Shown here piece by piece: positions 1-7,737 of a DNA stretch of 14,607 bases (its first letter is position 1; every line of letters starts with the position of its first letter). The notes under the pieces were generated by a model. That model was not told the DNA's origin, made no database searches, and saw nothing but the letters and a program-made list of their open reading frames with translations. Made by a program: the position numbers and the translations under genes. Source of the DNA: Shewanella sp. (GTDB taxonomy: Bacteria; Pseudomonadota; Gammaproteobacteria; Enterobacterales; Shewanellaceae); NCBI GenBank assembly GCA_004195335.1, contig SDWK01000149.1, positions 1 to 14,607 of the forward strand, given 5' to 3'.

Positions 1-1
1 A

Positions 2-31
2 ATAAATAGCGTACACGTGTACGCTATTTAT
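2..31. terminator. Perfect 30-bp palindrome downstream of putP, probable (bidirectional) terminator
   Basis: Positions 2-16 are the exact reverse complement of positions 17-31, giving 15-bp arms centred on CACGTG. Each strand starts A-rich and ends in TATTTAT, so either strand can form a hairpin followed by a short U-rich end. It begins 35 bases past the putP stop codon, where a terminator is expected. The window ends at once on the left, so a convergent gene sharing it cannot be seen. The perfect symmetry would also suit a dimeric regulator's operator. Confidence 0.6.
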
Positions 32-65
32 GTTTCAATTGCTCTTAATCCCTTATTTTTACTGT

Positions 66-1517
66 TTATAGTTTTGAAGTAAATACTCTAAACTGTTCTC
101 TAATCGCTTCAGATGGTGCGGATAACTTACTAACAATCACACCCGAGAGCGTTGCAAAAACAAAACCGGGTAAGATCTCATACAGTTCGAAAATCCCACC
201 ACTGAGTTGCTTCCAAATGACCACAGTTAATGCGCCAACGATTATCGTTGTCACGGCGCCATTACGGCTATAGTCCTTCCAGAAGAGGGAGAGTAAGACT
301 ACGGGACCAAATGCGGCGCCAAAGCCTGCCCAGGCATAGCTGACAAGTCCAAGCACACTACTCTCAGGGTTAAGGGCTACAATCCCTGCGATAACAGCAA
401 TGACTAATACTCCCATACGACCGACTAACATCAATTCTTTACTTGTCGCTTCAGGTCGTAACCATTTCTTATAAAAGTCTTCGGTGATAACACTGGAGCA
501 GACCAGAAGTTGTGAGTCGATGGTGCTCATGATGGCTGAAAGAATCGCAGCAATAAGCAGACCACCAATCCAAGGATTGAACGCTGCGTGGGCTAAATGA
601 ATAAATACCGTTTCAGGGTTAGCCAATGGCTCATTGGCAAAATACAGGGTTCCGGCGAGTCCCGTAGCAAGGGCTCCTATCAACGCAATTATCATCCAGG
701 TCATCGCGATACGACGAGACACCGGAATGTCATCGGCATTGCCGATAGCCATAAAGCGAGAGAGAATATGTGGCTGACCAAAATAACCAAGCCCCCAAGC
801 CAATAATGATATCAGCCCTATTGCTGTCGTTTTTTCATTAAATAGTGAGAGCATGGCAGGATCTAATGTGTCGATTCCATTGTGTGTCTCTGGCTGACTA
901 AAGATAGCCACAGGCACGATAAGTAGGGCGATTAACATCAAACAGCCTTGAAAAAAATCGGTCCAACTGACGGCAAAGAAACCACCGACAAAGGTGTAAG
1001 CCACAATGATCGTCGAGCCTATCACTAAGGCCAGAGTGTAATCTAAGCCGAAAACTTTTTCGAACAAGATTGCGCCGCCAACCATGCCTGATGAGGCATA
1101 AAAGGTGAAGAAGATTAATATCGTTACCGCCGATACGAGTTTTAACAGGCCTTTTTTATCTTCGAAGCGCTTTTCGAAAAAGTCTGGAAGGGTTAGGGCG
1201 TTATCAGTAAATTCAGTATAAATTCGCAGGCGTTTAGCGACAAATAGCCAGTTTAACCATGCACCAAAAACAAGGCCTATTCCGATCCAAGCCTCACCAA
1301 GCCCTCCAAGATAAACGGCACCGGGTAAGCCAAGCAGTAACCAGCCAGACATGTCAGATGCGCCGACACTGAGAGCTGTTACGGCTGGGCCCATGCCTCT
1401 GCCACCAAGGATGTAGTCGTCTACTGAGTCGGTTGCTTTATAGGCCCAGAGTCCTATACCCATCATTAGGGCAAGGTAGCCGATGAAGGTAATTAAAATT
1501 GGTAATTCAATGCTCAT
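66..1517 (-). CDS. putP: Sodium/proline symporter PutP
   Basis: Inner-membrane transporter of the sodium:solute symporter (SSS) family that imports L-proline with Na+, for use as carbon/nitrogen source or osmoprotectant. The 483-residue protein is slightly shorter than E. coli PutP (502 residues) and hydrophobic throughout, with about a dozen membrane segments. Residues known to matter in E. coli PutP fall at the same numbers: R40 and the D55-M56-S57-G58 stretch (Na+/proline binding). The MST motif at 330-332, in AILSAIMSTIDSQLL, corresponds to the E. coli S340/T341 Na+ site, and an ITEDFYKKWL stretch follows at 344. The chosen ATG gives the normal family N-terminus; its ribosome binding site is weak. 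No putA is visible in the window, and the gene appears to be its own transcription unit, with a candidate promoter upstream and a palindrome behind it. The product family is very secure; proline as substrate rests on similarity. Confidence 0.95.
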   Translation of the reverse strand: MSIELPILITFIGYLALMMGIGLWAYKATDSVDDYILGGRGMGPAVTALSVGASDMSGWLLLGLPGAVYLGGLGEAWIGIGLVFGAWLNWLFVAKRLRIYTEFTDNALTLPDFFEKRFEDKKGLLKLVSAVTILIFFTFYASSGMVGGAILFEKVFGLDYTLALVIGSTIIVAYTFVGGFFAVSWTDFFQGCLMLIALLIVPVAIFSQPETHNGIDTLDPAMLSLFNEKTTAIGLISLLAWGLGYFGQPHILSRFMAIGNADDIPVSRRIAMTWMIIALIGALATGLAGTLYFANEPLANPETVFIHLAHAAFNPWIGGLLIAAILSAIMSTIDSQLLVCSSVITEDFYKKWLRPEATSKELMLVGRMGVLVIAVIAGIVALNPESSVLGLVSYAWAGFGAAFGPVVLLSLFWKDYSRNGAVTTIIVGALTVVIWKQLSGGIFELYEILPGFVFATLSGVIVSKLSAPSEAIREQFRVFTSKL

Positions 1518-1557
1518 GCTTGTGCCATTCTTGGTTTTTCTAAAATTGTTAGGGACT

Positions 1558-1587
1558 ATGCTAGCAGATGTTTGATGTGAAGCTCAA
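1558..1587 (-). promoter_or_regulatory. Candidate sigma-70 promoter of putP
   Basis: Reading the minus strand, TTGAGC (1587-1582) is followed after 18 bases by TAGCAT (1563-1558), which is preceded by TG at the extended -10 position (TGCTAGCAT). The predicted transcript would have a leader of roughly 35 nt before the putP ATG. Found by eye; the -10 box matches the consensus at only four of six positions. Confidence 0.4.
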
Positions 1588-1611
1588 TATTGTTCTAAAA
1601 TGTGACGAATG

Positions 1612-1649
1612 TTTTACTCTGCAGCGATACGTATCGCCGCAGAGTAAAA
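1612..1649. repeat. 38-bp near-perfect palindrome between putP and the DUF3379 gene
   Basis: The 19-bp arms (1612-1630 and 1631-1649) pair at every position except A1623/C1638, and the centre is GATACGTATC. It lies 51 bases past the DUF3379 stop codon and about 95 bases upstream of putP. It could fold as a transcript hairpin ending the sigma/DUF3379 unit. However, each strand begins TTTT and ends AAAA, so neither has the U-run that follows an intrinsic terminator stem. An operator, a Rho-type end or an mRNA-stabilising hairpin are alternatives. Confidence 0.6.
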
Positions 1650-1700
1650 TACCAATCGACACAAGAAAGTGATCATATCTTTATGCCGACGGCTAGTCAG

Positions 1701-2405
1701 TTAAATGAAGGTTTGCTTAATCTCTTCCTTTACGTAGCTTAGATCTGCGGTATCTTCACCAACCAGTAACATGTAGGCATTTTCTGTGGCAAAGCCTTTG
1801 CCAATGTATTTATTATCTGCAAATGCATCATCTAAAACCATGCGATCTTCAAGCGGAACAATAAACAGGGTGACCTTACCGTGCTCCCCTTGCATCACCA
1901 GATGTAAGCTTTTTACACCCTGAAAATCGCAATCAGTGCTGTAATAGACTTTACCCGGCTGTTTGGTGAATTTCGCATTTCCTAACGTCCCCATCGACGC
2001 CAATTGAAAGTTTACTTCATCGAAGCTAACATTATCATCGACTTTTAGGGCCATGGTTTCATGATAAACATGGGCAAGGGCATGCTCACCCAAATCAACC
2101 GGACCCATTCTTAATAGAGTGAAACTGATCCCTGCAATAAATGCGACAGAGGCGACAAGCGCAAGCGTAAAACCAGATTTGCGACGTTGATGCTGATGCT
2201 GGTGTAGTTGTTGATTCAAAAGTAATTTTGCTGCAAGATCGTCTGGAACATCAATTTTTAATGCTCGTTCCAGTTTACTATCGAGCTTTTTTAAGTCATT
2301 GATAAACGACTCACGCTCCGGAGAATCGAACATCGCTGTGAGAAAATCCTCATCTTGACAGTTTGGCTCTCCATAGGCCTGTCGTCTAAATTTAAGCTCA
2401 TCCAT
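1701..2405 (-). CDS. DUF3379 single-pass membrane protein, probable anti-sigma factor
   Basis: A 234-residue protein resembling the DUF3379 family found next to ECF sigma genes in Shewanella and Vibrio. The N-terminal ~75 residues (starting MDELKFRRQ) are charged and cytoplasmic in character. A His/Gln stretch HQHQHQRRK (about 69-76) precedes one hydrophobic helix (about 79-98), followed by a ~135-residue domain that would lie outside the inner membrane. Its start overlaps the sigma gene's end by 8 bases, implying translational coupling and balanced amounts. By analogy with other sigma/anti-sigma pairs, the cytoplasmic part would hold the sigma factor and the outer domain would sense an envelope signal; that is inference. 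No HxxxCxxC zinc anti-sigma motif is present, and the only cysteines are at 16 and near 158. The family assignment comes from memory of its N-terminal pattern and the context; the function is not proven. Confidence 0.75.
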   Translation of the reverse strand: MDELKFRRQAYGEPNCQDEDFLTAMFDSPERESFINDLKKLDSKLERALKIDVPDDLAAKLLLNQQLHQHQHQRRKSGFTLALVASVAFIAGISFTLLRMGPVDLGEHALAHVYHETMALKVDDNVSFDEVNFQLASMGTLGNAKFTKQPGKVYYSTDCDFQGVKSLHLVMQGEHGKVTLFIVPLEDRMVLDDAFADNKYIGKGFATENAYMLLVGEDTADLSYVKEEIKQTFI

Positions 2406-2961
2406 TGGATTGACCTCTTGCTTGGGGTTGTTCGATAAAATCTTTAAGTTGATTTCTTGCGCGAAAGAGTCTGGTCATTACCGTATTTCGATTAAGGTCT
2501 AAAATCCCCGCAATCTCTTCGCCACTAAAACCACAAATAACTTGCAGCAGTAAAGGTTCGCGATACTCGAGTTCTAATTTAGCTATTTGTCTACGAATAA
2601 GGTGTTGTTCAGCCTTATCTTCAGTACTGCTTGAGAATACATCTTCAAGATACTCCTGTTCTACATCTGAGTAGTTGAACTGTTTACGCTCAAATCGCCG
2701 CGCATTTTCTCTTCTCAGAATAGTAATTAACCAAGCTTTAGCCGCTTTATCGTCTTTTAAAGATTCAAGCGAGCGCCAAGCCCTTAGAAAGGTTTCTTGA
2801 GTGATATCTTCAGCGACATGTTTATCGCCGCAAAGCCAGTAGGCGTAACGGAATATGTCGGCGTGAAGCGCCCTGACAAGGCTATCGTATCGTCTTTGTT
2901 TACTAAGCATGTCTGAATTGACCGTGGAACTAGACTTTTTATTTCGCAAGCGACTAAACAT
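2398..2961 (-). CDS. ECF-type RNA polymerase sigma factor (sigma-70 family)
   Basis: A 187-residue protein with the two-domain layout of group 4 (ECF) sigma factors. Region 2 spans about 26-92, with the core-binding and -10 recognition stretch DIFRYAYWLCGDKHVAEDIT followed by QETFLRAWRSL, then AWLITILRRENARR. After a short acidic linker (about 97-118), region 4 spans about 123-175 with the helix-turn-helix GFSGEEIAGILDLNRNTVMTR. It would direct RNA polymerase to a small set of promoters; the targets cannot be read from this window. It is co-transcribed with the overlapping DUF3379 gene, its likely inhibitor. The first ATG (2961) is taken as start; M18 is an internal alternative and neither has a strong ribosome binding site. 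The ~50-bp upstream region between the hairpin at 3013-3051 and the ATG has an ECF-like GAAC on the minus strand, compatible with autoregulation but too weak to call. Confidence 0.93.
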   Translation of the reverse strand: MFSRLRNKKSSSTVNSDMLSKQRRYDSLVRALHADIFRYAYWLCGDKHVAEDITQETFLRAWRSLESLKDDKAAKAWLITILRRENARRFERKQFNYSDVEQEYLEDVFSSSTEDKAEQHLIRRQIAKLELEYREPLLLQVICGFSGEEIAGILDLNRNTVMTRLFRARNQLKDFIEQPQARGQSNG

Positions 2962-3012
2962 TTCTTAAATCTGTGATCCAACAATACTCGCTAGCTTAAC
3001 GTTCTGGACATG

Positions 3013-3051
3013 AATGGCAAGAAGTTAATAATAAGTTAACTTCTTGCCATT
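3013..3051 (-). terminator. 16-bp stem hairpin after batD, probable operon terminator
   Basis: The arms AATGGCAAGAAGTTAA (3013-3028) and its exact reverse complement (3036-3051) enclose a 7-base loop. It lies 19 bases beyond the batD stop codon in the direction of transcription and just ahead of the sigma gene, so it probably separates the two transcription units. There is no clear U-run, so termination may be partial or factor-dependent. Confidence 0.6.
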
Positions 3052-3069
3052 CTTAGATAAAGAATAAAG

Positions 3070-4707
3070 TTATCGAGGATTAAGCTCCACCAGAGCCGAT
3101 TTTTTCTGTTTAGTCGACAATTTTGGGGTCGTGTTTACCGTGGCTATGATGATCCGATAATCAATGCTGGTTTTTTCCCGACTAAAAGCGCTTGCTTGCA
3201 GCTCTGCAACCATGGAGTGCAGCGCGGGAGATAACTTTGATATGTCATTGAGGGTCATAGGATGGGCGCATTGCTCGGTGAAATAGGCCTGAAGAGCAGA
3301 CAGTACTTTCCCCGCATTCTCCTCCTCACAGGCCTTTACCATACGCTCATAGGCACTCGAGTCTTGCTTAGGTTTCGGAGTCGAAGTTTGTAAACTCTCA
3401 TGGCCTACACCTTTACGTTGAGACAGTGCCCGGCGCCAGAGTAATAGTGTCACTAACCACAGAATCGCAAAAAATATGGTTAACCAGGGCCAGATACCTG
3501 AAGTCGTCGAACCACGCGTTTCTGTCGAGATTATCGGTAGCTCATTGTCGATATTATCACTTCCCGTGATAATAATTTTTCTGGCGGGAAGTGTAGCCAC
3601 CTCTTGCTGTTTCGTGTGTGGATTCCACCAGGGGACGCTAATTTCTGGAAGTGTGTAACTACCGGCCTTCGTTGGGACTATGGCTAAGGTCTGTGTTAAT
3701 TGAGAGATAATCTGTTTATCGCGCACAAAAGATTTTCGCTGTGCTTTTTCCGGATAGGTTTTAAGTAGGTTCGGTACCTTAATATCCAGTTCTGGCAGAC
3801 TCATTTCGTCGGTGTTCACCGCTAAAAGCGTAATGGTTCGCGTGATTGGGGAGCCGAGCTCGTAGCTGTCTTCTTGTGTCCAGTCTTCATTTAAAGCAAC
3901 CAGATCTGACACTAACCAGTCACCATGGAACTCGGTTGGAATCGGATTGATCAAAATGACTGATTTAGCGGCTTTGGCTTGCATAGGTTTGCTTTCATTG
4001 AAAGAAAACAGACCTCCACGCCTCGATGCCTGAACAACCACATCACCTGAGAAGTTAGCCCCTTCAATGGTTAACTCACCGGGTTGGTCGGCGATAATGC
4101 CATAGGTTCTCTCTATGACTCTGTAACGTCGTCCATTAAAAATTTCTGTGGCATCTATATCTTCGCCAAGTTGTTTAATCTGCGCACCCTCTATCGCCGG
4201 CGCACTCAGTACACCGCGTTGCAGATCAACCGCGAGAAACAGCTTAACCTTATAGGTGATCAGTTGACCAACATACGCTTCCTCGGTCGATAAACTGGTT
4301 CGAATAAACAGGTTTTGCATCTGCTGTGTTTGGCTGCCAACGGGGACGACGGTTAAATTAATCGGCTCAGAACTCACTCCATCGACAGTGAGGGAAGGAA
4401 TAGTCAAGTTACCGGAACGCTTTGGGGCCAGAAGTACTTGCCAGCGAGTGAGTTTTTGGGTATCAAAATTGATGATTTTAGTACTACGGCTCACACTTGT
4501 TCTGCCCACGATGAAATCACGGAGTAGCGCAGAGGTATCGAGTTGTCCTGTATTGATATCGTCGTCGGCATTGATGGTAAGTACCAGATACTCACCTTCT
4601 ACTGCCGGGTTTCTATCTACAGATGTTTCAATTTTGCTAATGGCAAAGCTGGGAAATGAGACCGACAGCGTTAATAGCGCCGCAATAAAGAGTTGTCGTA
4701 TTACCAC
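3070..4707 (-). CDS. batD: BatD family protein (oxygen-tolerance/aerotolerance operon)
   Basis: A 545-residue exported, membrane-anchored protein of the BatD family. A signal peptide (about 1-22, hydrophobic core FIAALLTLSVSF, likely cleaved after SFA) is followed by ~380 residues of beta-rich sequence (for example SVDRNPAVEGEYLVLT at 29) typical of BatD's Ig-like repeats. One membrane helix lies at about 406-425 (WPWLTIFFAILWLVTLLLW), then a basic, cytoplasmic C-terminal tail of ~120 residues. BatD is thought to be the periplasmic partner of the BatA/BatB VWA proteins; its biochemical activity is unknown. The start is GTG, supported by an AAGGA ribosome binding site nine bases upstream. It is the last gene of the operon and the only one separated by a sizeable gap (82 bp), so it may be translated independently. 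The name comes from Bacteroides/Leptospira operons linked to oxidative stress tolerance, a phenotype that need not hold here. Confidence 0.9.
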   Translation of the reverse strand: MVIRQLFIAALLTLSVSFPSFAISKIETSVDRNPAVEGEYLVLTINADDDINTGQLDTSALLRDFIVGRTSVSRSTKIINFDTQKLTRWQVLLAPKRSGNLTIPSLTVDGVSSEPINLTVVPVGSQTQQMQNLFIRTSLSTEEAYVGQLITYKVKLFLAVDLQRGVLSAPAIEGAQIKQLGEDIDATEIFNGRRYRVIERTYGIIADQPGELTIEGANFSGDVVVQASRRGGLFSFNESKPMQAKAAKSVILINPIPTEFHGDWLVSDLVALNEDWTQEDSYELGSPITRTITLLAVNTDEMSLPELDIKVPNLLKTYPEKAQRKSFVRDKQIISQLTQTLAIVPTKAGSYTLPEISVPWWNPHTKQQEVATLPARKIIITGSDNIDNELPIISTETRGSTTSGIWPWLTIFFAILWLVTLLLWRRALSQRKGVGHESLQTSTPKPKQDSSAYERMVKACEEENAGKVLSALQAYFTEQCAHPMTLNDISKLSPALHSMVAELQASAFSREKTSIDYRIIIATVNTTPKLSTKQKKSALVELNPR

Positions 4708-4789
4708 GATTCGAGATCCTTTGAAGAAAAATTTTGCCTAAAGTCGATTTGATATTTCAATGTTATCAAACACAGTGGTTTGAACAAGG

Positions 4790-6742
4790 CTACCATTGCT
4801 CTTGCTCTTGAGCTGCGATGCCCTTTCTGCGACGTTTCTGGTATTCAAGCTGCATTTTATTGCGCAGCAAAACTTGAGGATCATCGGCTAGTGCTCTTAA
4901 TGCCCGCTCCATCTCAGGTGGAAGCTCATCCTGAGTTTGCACCTGCTGAGCTGCCGTTGCGCCATCAGCCGCTGATTCTGGGCTTTCTTCGCCCATCTCA
5001 GCTTGCGCAGCCTTAGTTTGCTGCTCTTCGGTAGTTTCACCATTTTGATCTACAGAGTCAGATGATTGCTGAGCTGCTTCATCTTGGGGCTTTTCTGGTT
5101 CATTTTTGTCAGGATCGGCCTGCATTTCAGACTCGTTACTGTTTTCCTGCGAAGCAGCGTCTGAAGCTTGTTGATTTTGCTCTGGAGCGGAGTTCTTGTC
5201 TTGATTAGCGCTATTATCTTGTTGAGCATCGTCACCTTGCTCTGAGTTTTCATCTTGCCCTGATTTTTTCTCCTGATCAGAGCCATCACCTTTATCCTGC
5301 TCCGATTTATTGCTCTTGTTTGAGTCCTTGTCTGACTCCTCATCTTTGTCAGACGGATCTCCTTGAGCTGATTTATTGTCTTGTTCGGATGAGTCTTTCT
5401 TCTGTTCATCTAACTTTTTGGCTAACTCTAGGTTCTCTTGTGCATCTTTAAGCTCGGGATTATTTTTGACGGCATTTTCATATCGCTTGATGGCCTCGTC
5501 ATATTTACCCTGTTGCATCAAGGTATTCCCTTGATTATAAAGACCCGTTGCGCTGTCATCTTGTTCAAATAGGGACAAGGCTTCATCATAATCGCCAGCT
5601 TTGTAGCGTGCGCTTGCTTGCCACTGAGGGTCGGTGAACTTCTCTGAAGCATGTTGGTAATCCTGAGACTGGTATGCTTCCATGCCTTGTTGGTTTTTGG
5701 TTTGCCACACATCATCCCAACCAGAGGCATACACGGGCGCTGGTTGATAGATAATGCAGATAAGAGCGACGCAAACTAACCCGTGTCTGAAGCTTAACAG
5801 GACAGGAATAAGCAGGAGTAAAGCAATGAATGGCCCGGCATCTTGCCAGATCTCACCATCGAGCTCAGTTGCTTTCGTCTCGCCAGTGGTGGAAAGCCAG
5901 GCAAGAAGTTGTTGTAGATCTTGGCCATCGGTGCGATAGGGGATCAGTATGCCACCGGAATCTTGAGCTAGCTCATTAAGTTGTGAGTAGTTGGTTTTTG
6001 CCACAACCACTTGATTGGCATTATCCCGTAGCAGTTGTCCATCGGGTAAGCGGATAGGGGCGCCTTGTTCGCTTCCTAATGCGAGGATACCGAGTCGATA
6101 TTGCGTGCCCTTGAGTGTCTTCTTGGCTTCATTGAGCTGCTTTGAAGAGACCCCGTCAGCTAACAGTAAGATATCACCGCGAATGTGGCCACCTTGAGCC
6201 AGCAGGTTCTTGCTCTGCTCCAGCGCGCTGACAAGATTAGAGCCTCTTACGGGCATAATATCCGGTGAGAGGGTGGGTAAGAGATTGAGCAGGGTTGATC
6301 GGTCACGGGTTAGCGGACTAATGGTGTAGGCATCACCGGCATAAGCCACGAGTCCGGTCTCACCCTCGGTCAGTTCGCCAATCAAATCTGTCGCCTTAAA
6401 CCTGGCTTGAGAAAGTCTGTTAGGTGCTTGATCCGTCGCGTACATAGACAGAGACATATCCATGACGATCACTCGCCCCTGAGCCGCTTCGAATACCGGG
6501 AGTGATTGTTGGGTAAAGGCGGGTCCTGAAAGTGCCACTACGGCAATCAACCAGCTTACTGCCAGATACCAGAGTGAGGGGCGCTTAACCTCTGTCGTTT
6601 TTGTGACCAGTAATGCCGCTAAATGCGGTGAGATGTATCGATTCCAAGTCGAGCTTGATTGTTCGGTTCGCCATAAAAACCACATGATGAGTACCAGTGG
6701 AAGCAGGGCAATGAACCATTCCGGGCGTAAGAAATGTAACAT
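4790..6742 (-). CDS. batB: VWA domain and TPR membrane protein (BatB-BatC-like fusion)
   Basis: A 650-residue protein. Two N-terminal membrane helices (about 9-24 and 57-74) precede a von Willebrand A domain (about 90-270) with a MIDAS motif: D95-M-S97-L-S99, S168 in place of the usual Thr, and D196-G. One or two further hydrophobic segments (about 303-338) lead to TPR-like helices (about 345-445, clearest at LYNQGNTLMQQGKYDEAIKR). A strongly polar, low-complexity D/E/K/Q/N/S stretch (about 446-605) follows, then a short conserved-looking end rich in Arg (about 607-640, DDPQVLLRNKMQLEYQKRRR). In other bacteria BatB (VWA) and BatC (TPR) can be separate genes; here they are one chain. The VWA domain probably binds metal and protein partners at the envelope, activated by MoxR. 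It starts 2 bases after the batA stop codon, with a GGGGTAA ribosome binding site inside batA. Substrates are unknown. Confidence 0.92.
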   Translation of the reverse strand: MLHFLRPEWFIALLPLVLIMWFLWRTEQSSSTWNRYISPHLAALLVTKTTEVKRPSLWYLAVSWLIAVVALSGPAFTQQSLPVFEAAQGRVIVMDMSLSMYATDQAPNRLSQARFKATDLIGELTEGETGLVAYAGDAYTISPLTRDRSTLLNLLPTLSPDIMPVRGSNLVSALEQSKNLLAQGGHIRGDILLLADGVSSKQLNEAKKTLKGTQYRLGILALGSEQGAPIRLPDGQLLRDNANQVVVAKTNYSQLNELAQDSGGILIPYRTDGQDLQQLLAWLSTTGETKATELDGEIWQDAGPFIALLLLIPVLLSFRHGLVCVALICIIYQPAPVYASGWDDVWQTKNQQGMEAYQSQDYQHASEKFTDPQWQASARYKAGDYDEALSLFEQDDSATGLYNQGNTLMQQGKYDEAIKRYENAVKNNPELKDAQENLELAKKLDEQKKDSSEQDNKSAQGDPSDKDEESDKDSNKSNKSEQDKGDGSDQEKKSGQDENSEQGDDAQQDNSANQDKNSAPEQNQQASDAASQENSNESEMQADPDKNEPEKPQDEAAQQSSDSVDQNGETTEEQQTKAAQAEMGEESPESAADGATAAQQVQTQDELPPEMERALRALADDPQVLLRNKMQLEYQKRRRKGIAAQEQEQW

Positions 6743-6744
6743 GT

Positions 6745-7737
6745 TTAGCGTTTACCCCATCTGATGCTGAGTCGTTTTAAGAGTGAAAGTTGCGATAAGG
6801 CCAACAAGATGCTGATAAGCAGCGCCGCCGCAAGTGGCAGGTAAAAAAGCTCCGATTGAGGTCGGTAAGTGAGCTGATCCCGACTGACAGGTTCAAGCTT
6901 ATCTATCGCTTGGTATATCGACTCTAACTCTTGCACATTTCTGGCTCGAAAATATAGGCCCCCGGTCGTTTGTGCCAGTGCTGTGAGCTGGGATTCATCG
7001 AGATCCATCGAGGGATTGACTCGCTCCTTTCCAAATAAGGTACGTCTCTCCATCACGTCTGCGCCGATACCTATGGCGTAAATTTTGACCCCTCTCTTGG
7101 CGGCTATGGCCGCGGCTTGTTCCGGCGATATGGATCCAGAGTTGTTTGAACCGTCGGTAAGTAATACTAATATGCGGTTACTTTCATCGACCATATCGAA
7201 TCGTTTTACGCCTAAGGCGATGGCTTCACCTATGGCGGTCTGTTTACCGACCAGTCCTATTTGCGCCTCTTTTAAAAATTGGGCCACAGAGCGTCGGTCT
7301 TGAGTGAGCGGTGCTTGCAGATAGGCGTGATCGGCGAATAGAATTAAACCTAACTTGTCTCCCTTGCGTCGTTCAATAAAATCGCTTACAACCGCTTGGA
7401 TCATAGTGAAACGATCGACTGCTTTTCCATCGAGCACCATATCTTCAATCTGCATACTGCCGGAGAGATCGACCGCCATCATCAAGTCACGCCCTTTACT
7501 CGGCAGTTCAATCGATTCCCCCATCCATAATGGGCGAGCAACGGCGATGACGATCAATGCCCAAATAAGCCAATGCAGTTTACGCGATGTGGCTTGTTGC
7601 TCTATCTGCTGGGTGCCATTTTGAGCAATACCCGGCAGATGCAAATGCCCGCTAATCTCTACGTCTTGCTGTTTTTTACGGAAAATAAGCGGCAACGGCA
7701 AAAGAAGCAGAAGCCATGCCCATGCAAGCGTTAGCAT
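6745..7737 (-). CDS. batA: VWA domain membrane protein BatA
   Basis: A 330-residue protein of the BatA type. A hydrophobic N-terminal helix (about 4-19, ending in positive FRKK), a second helix (about 55-70), a VWA domain (about 84-280) and a C-terminal helix (about 297-318) place the protein in the inner membrane. The MIDAS is complete: D90-L-S92-G-S94, T167 in GKQTAIGEAI, and D195 in LLTDGSNNSG, so divalent metal binding is expected. Family knowledge suggests that it pairs with BatB and is remodelled by the MoxR ATPase encoded upstream. The ATG lies inside the end of the DUF4381 gene (7-base overlap) and has the best ribosome binding site of the operon, GGAGGTGAG five to six bases before it, so high expression relative to its neighbours is plausible. 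The length and helix arrangement are those of intact family members. Confidence 0.93.
   Translation of the reverse strand: MLTLAWAWLLLLLPLPLIFRKKQQDVEISGHLHLPGIAQNGTQQIEQQATSRKLHWLIWALIVIAVARPLWMGESIELPSKGRDLMMAVDLSGSMQIEDMVLDGKAVDRFTMIQAVVSDFIERRKGDKLGLILFADHAYLQAPLTQDRRSVAQFLKEAQIGLVGKQTAIGEAIALGVKRFDMVDESNRILVLLTDGSNNSGSISPEQAAAIAAKRGVKIYAIGIGADVMERRTLFGKERVNPSMDLDESQLTALAQTTGGLYFRARNVQELESIYQAIDKLEPVSRDQLTYRPQSELFYLPLAAALLISILLALSQLSLLKRLSIRWGKR

Noticed and set aside
1598..1617. Possible CRP site (TGTGA-N6-TTTTA) upstream of putP
   Set aside because: Only one half matches the CRP consensus; the other half shares almost nothing with TCACA.
4388..4741. 117-residue plus-strand frame opposite batD
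   Set aside because: It is fully antisense to the signal peptide and N-terminal domain of batD, with no recognisable domain or good start site.
4766..4783. TCAAAC-N6-GTTTGA as a PsrA operator
   Set aside because: The half-sites are separated by 6 bases rather than 2-4, and the site lies inside the operon after the batB stop codon, not at a promoter.
5050..5409. 119-residue, very basic open frame inside batB, minus strand
   Set aside because: It lies in another frame of the low-complexity stretch of batB; the K/T/R/N-rich content is the expected frame-shifted reading of Asp/Lys/Gln/Asn/Ser codons.
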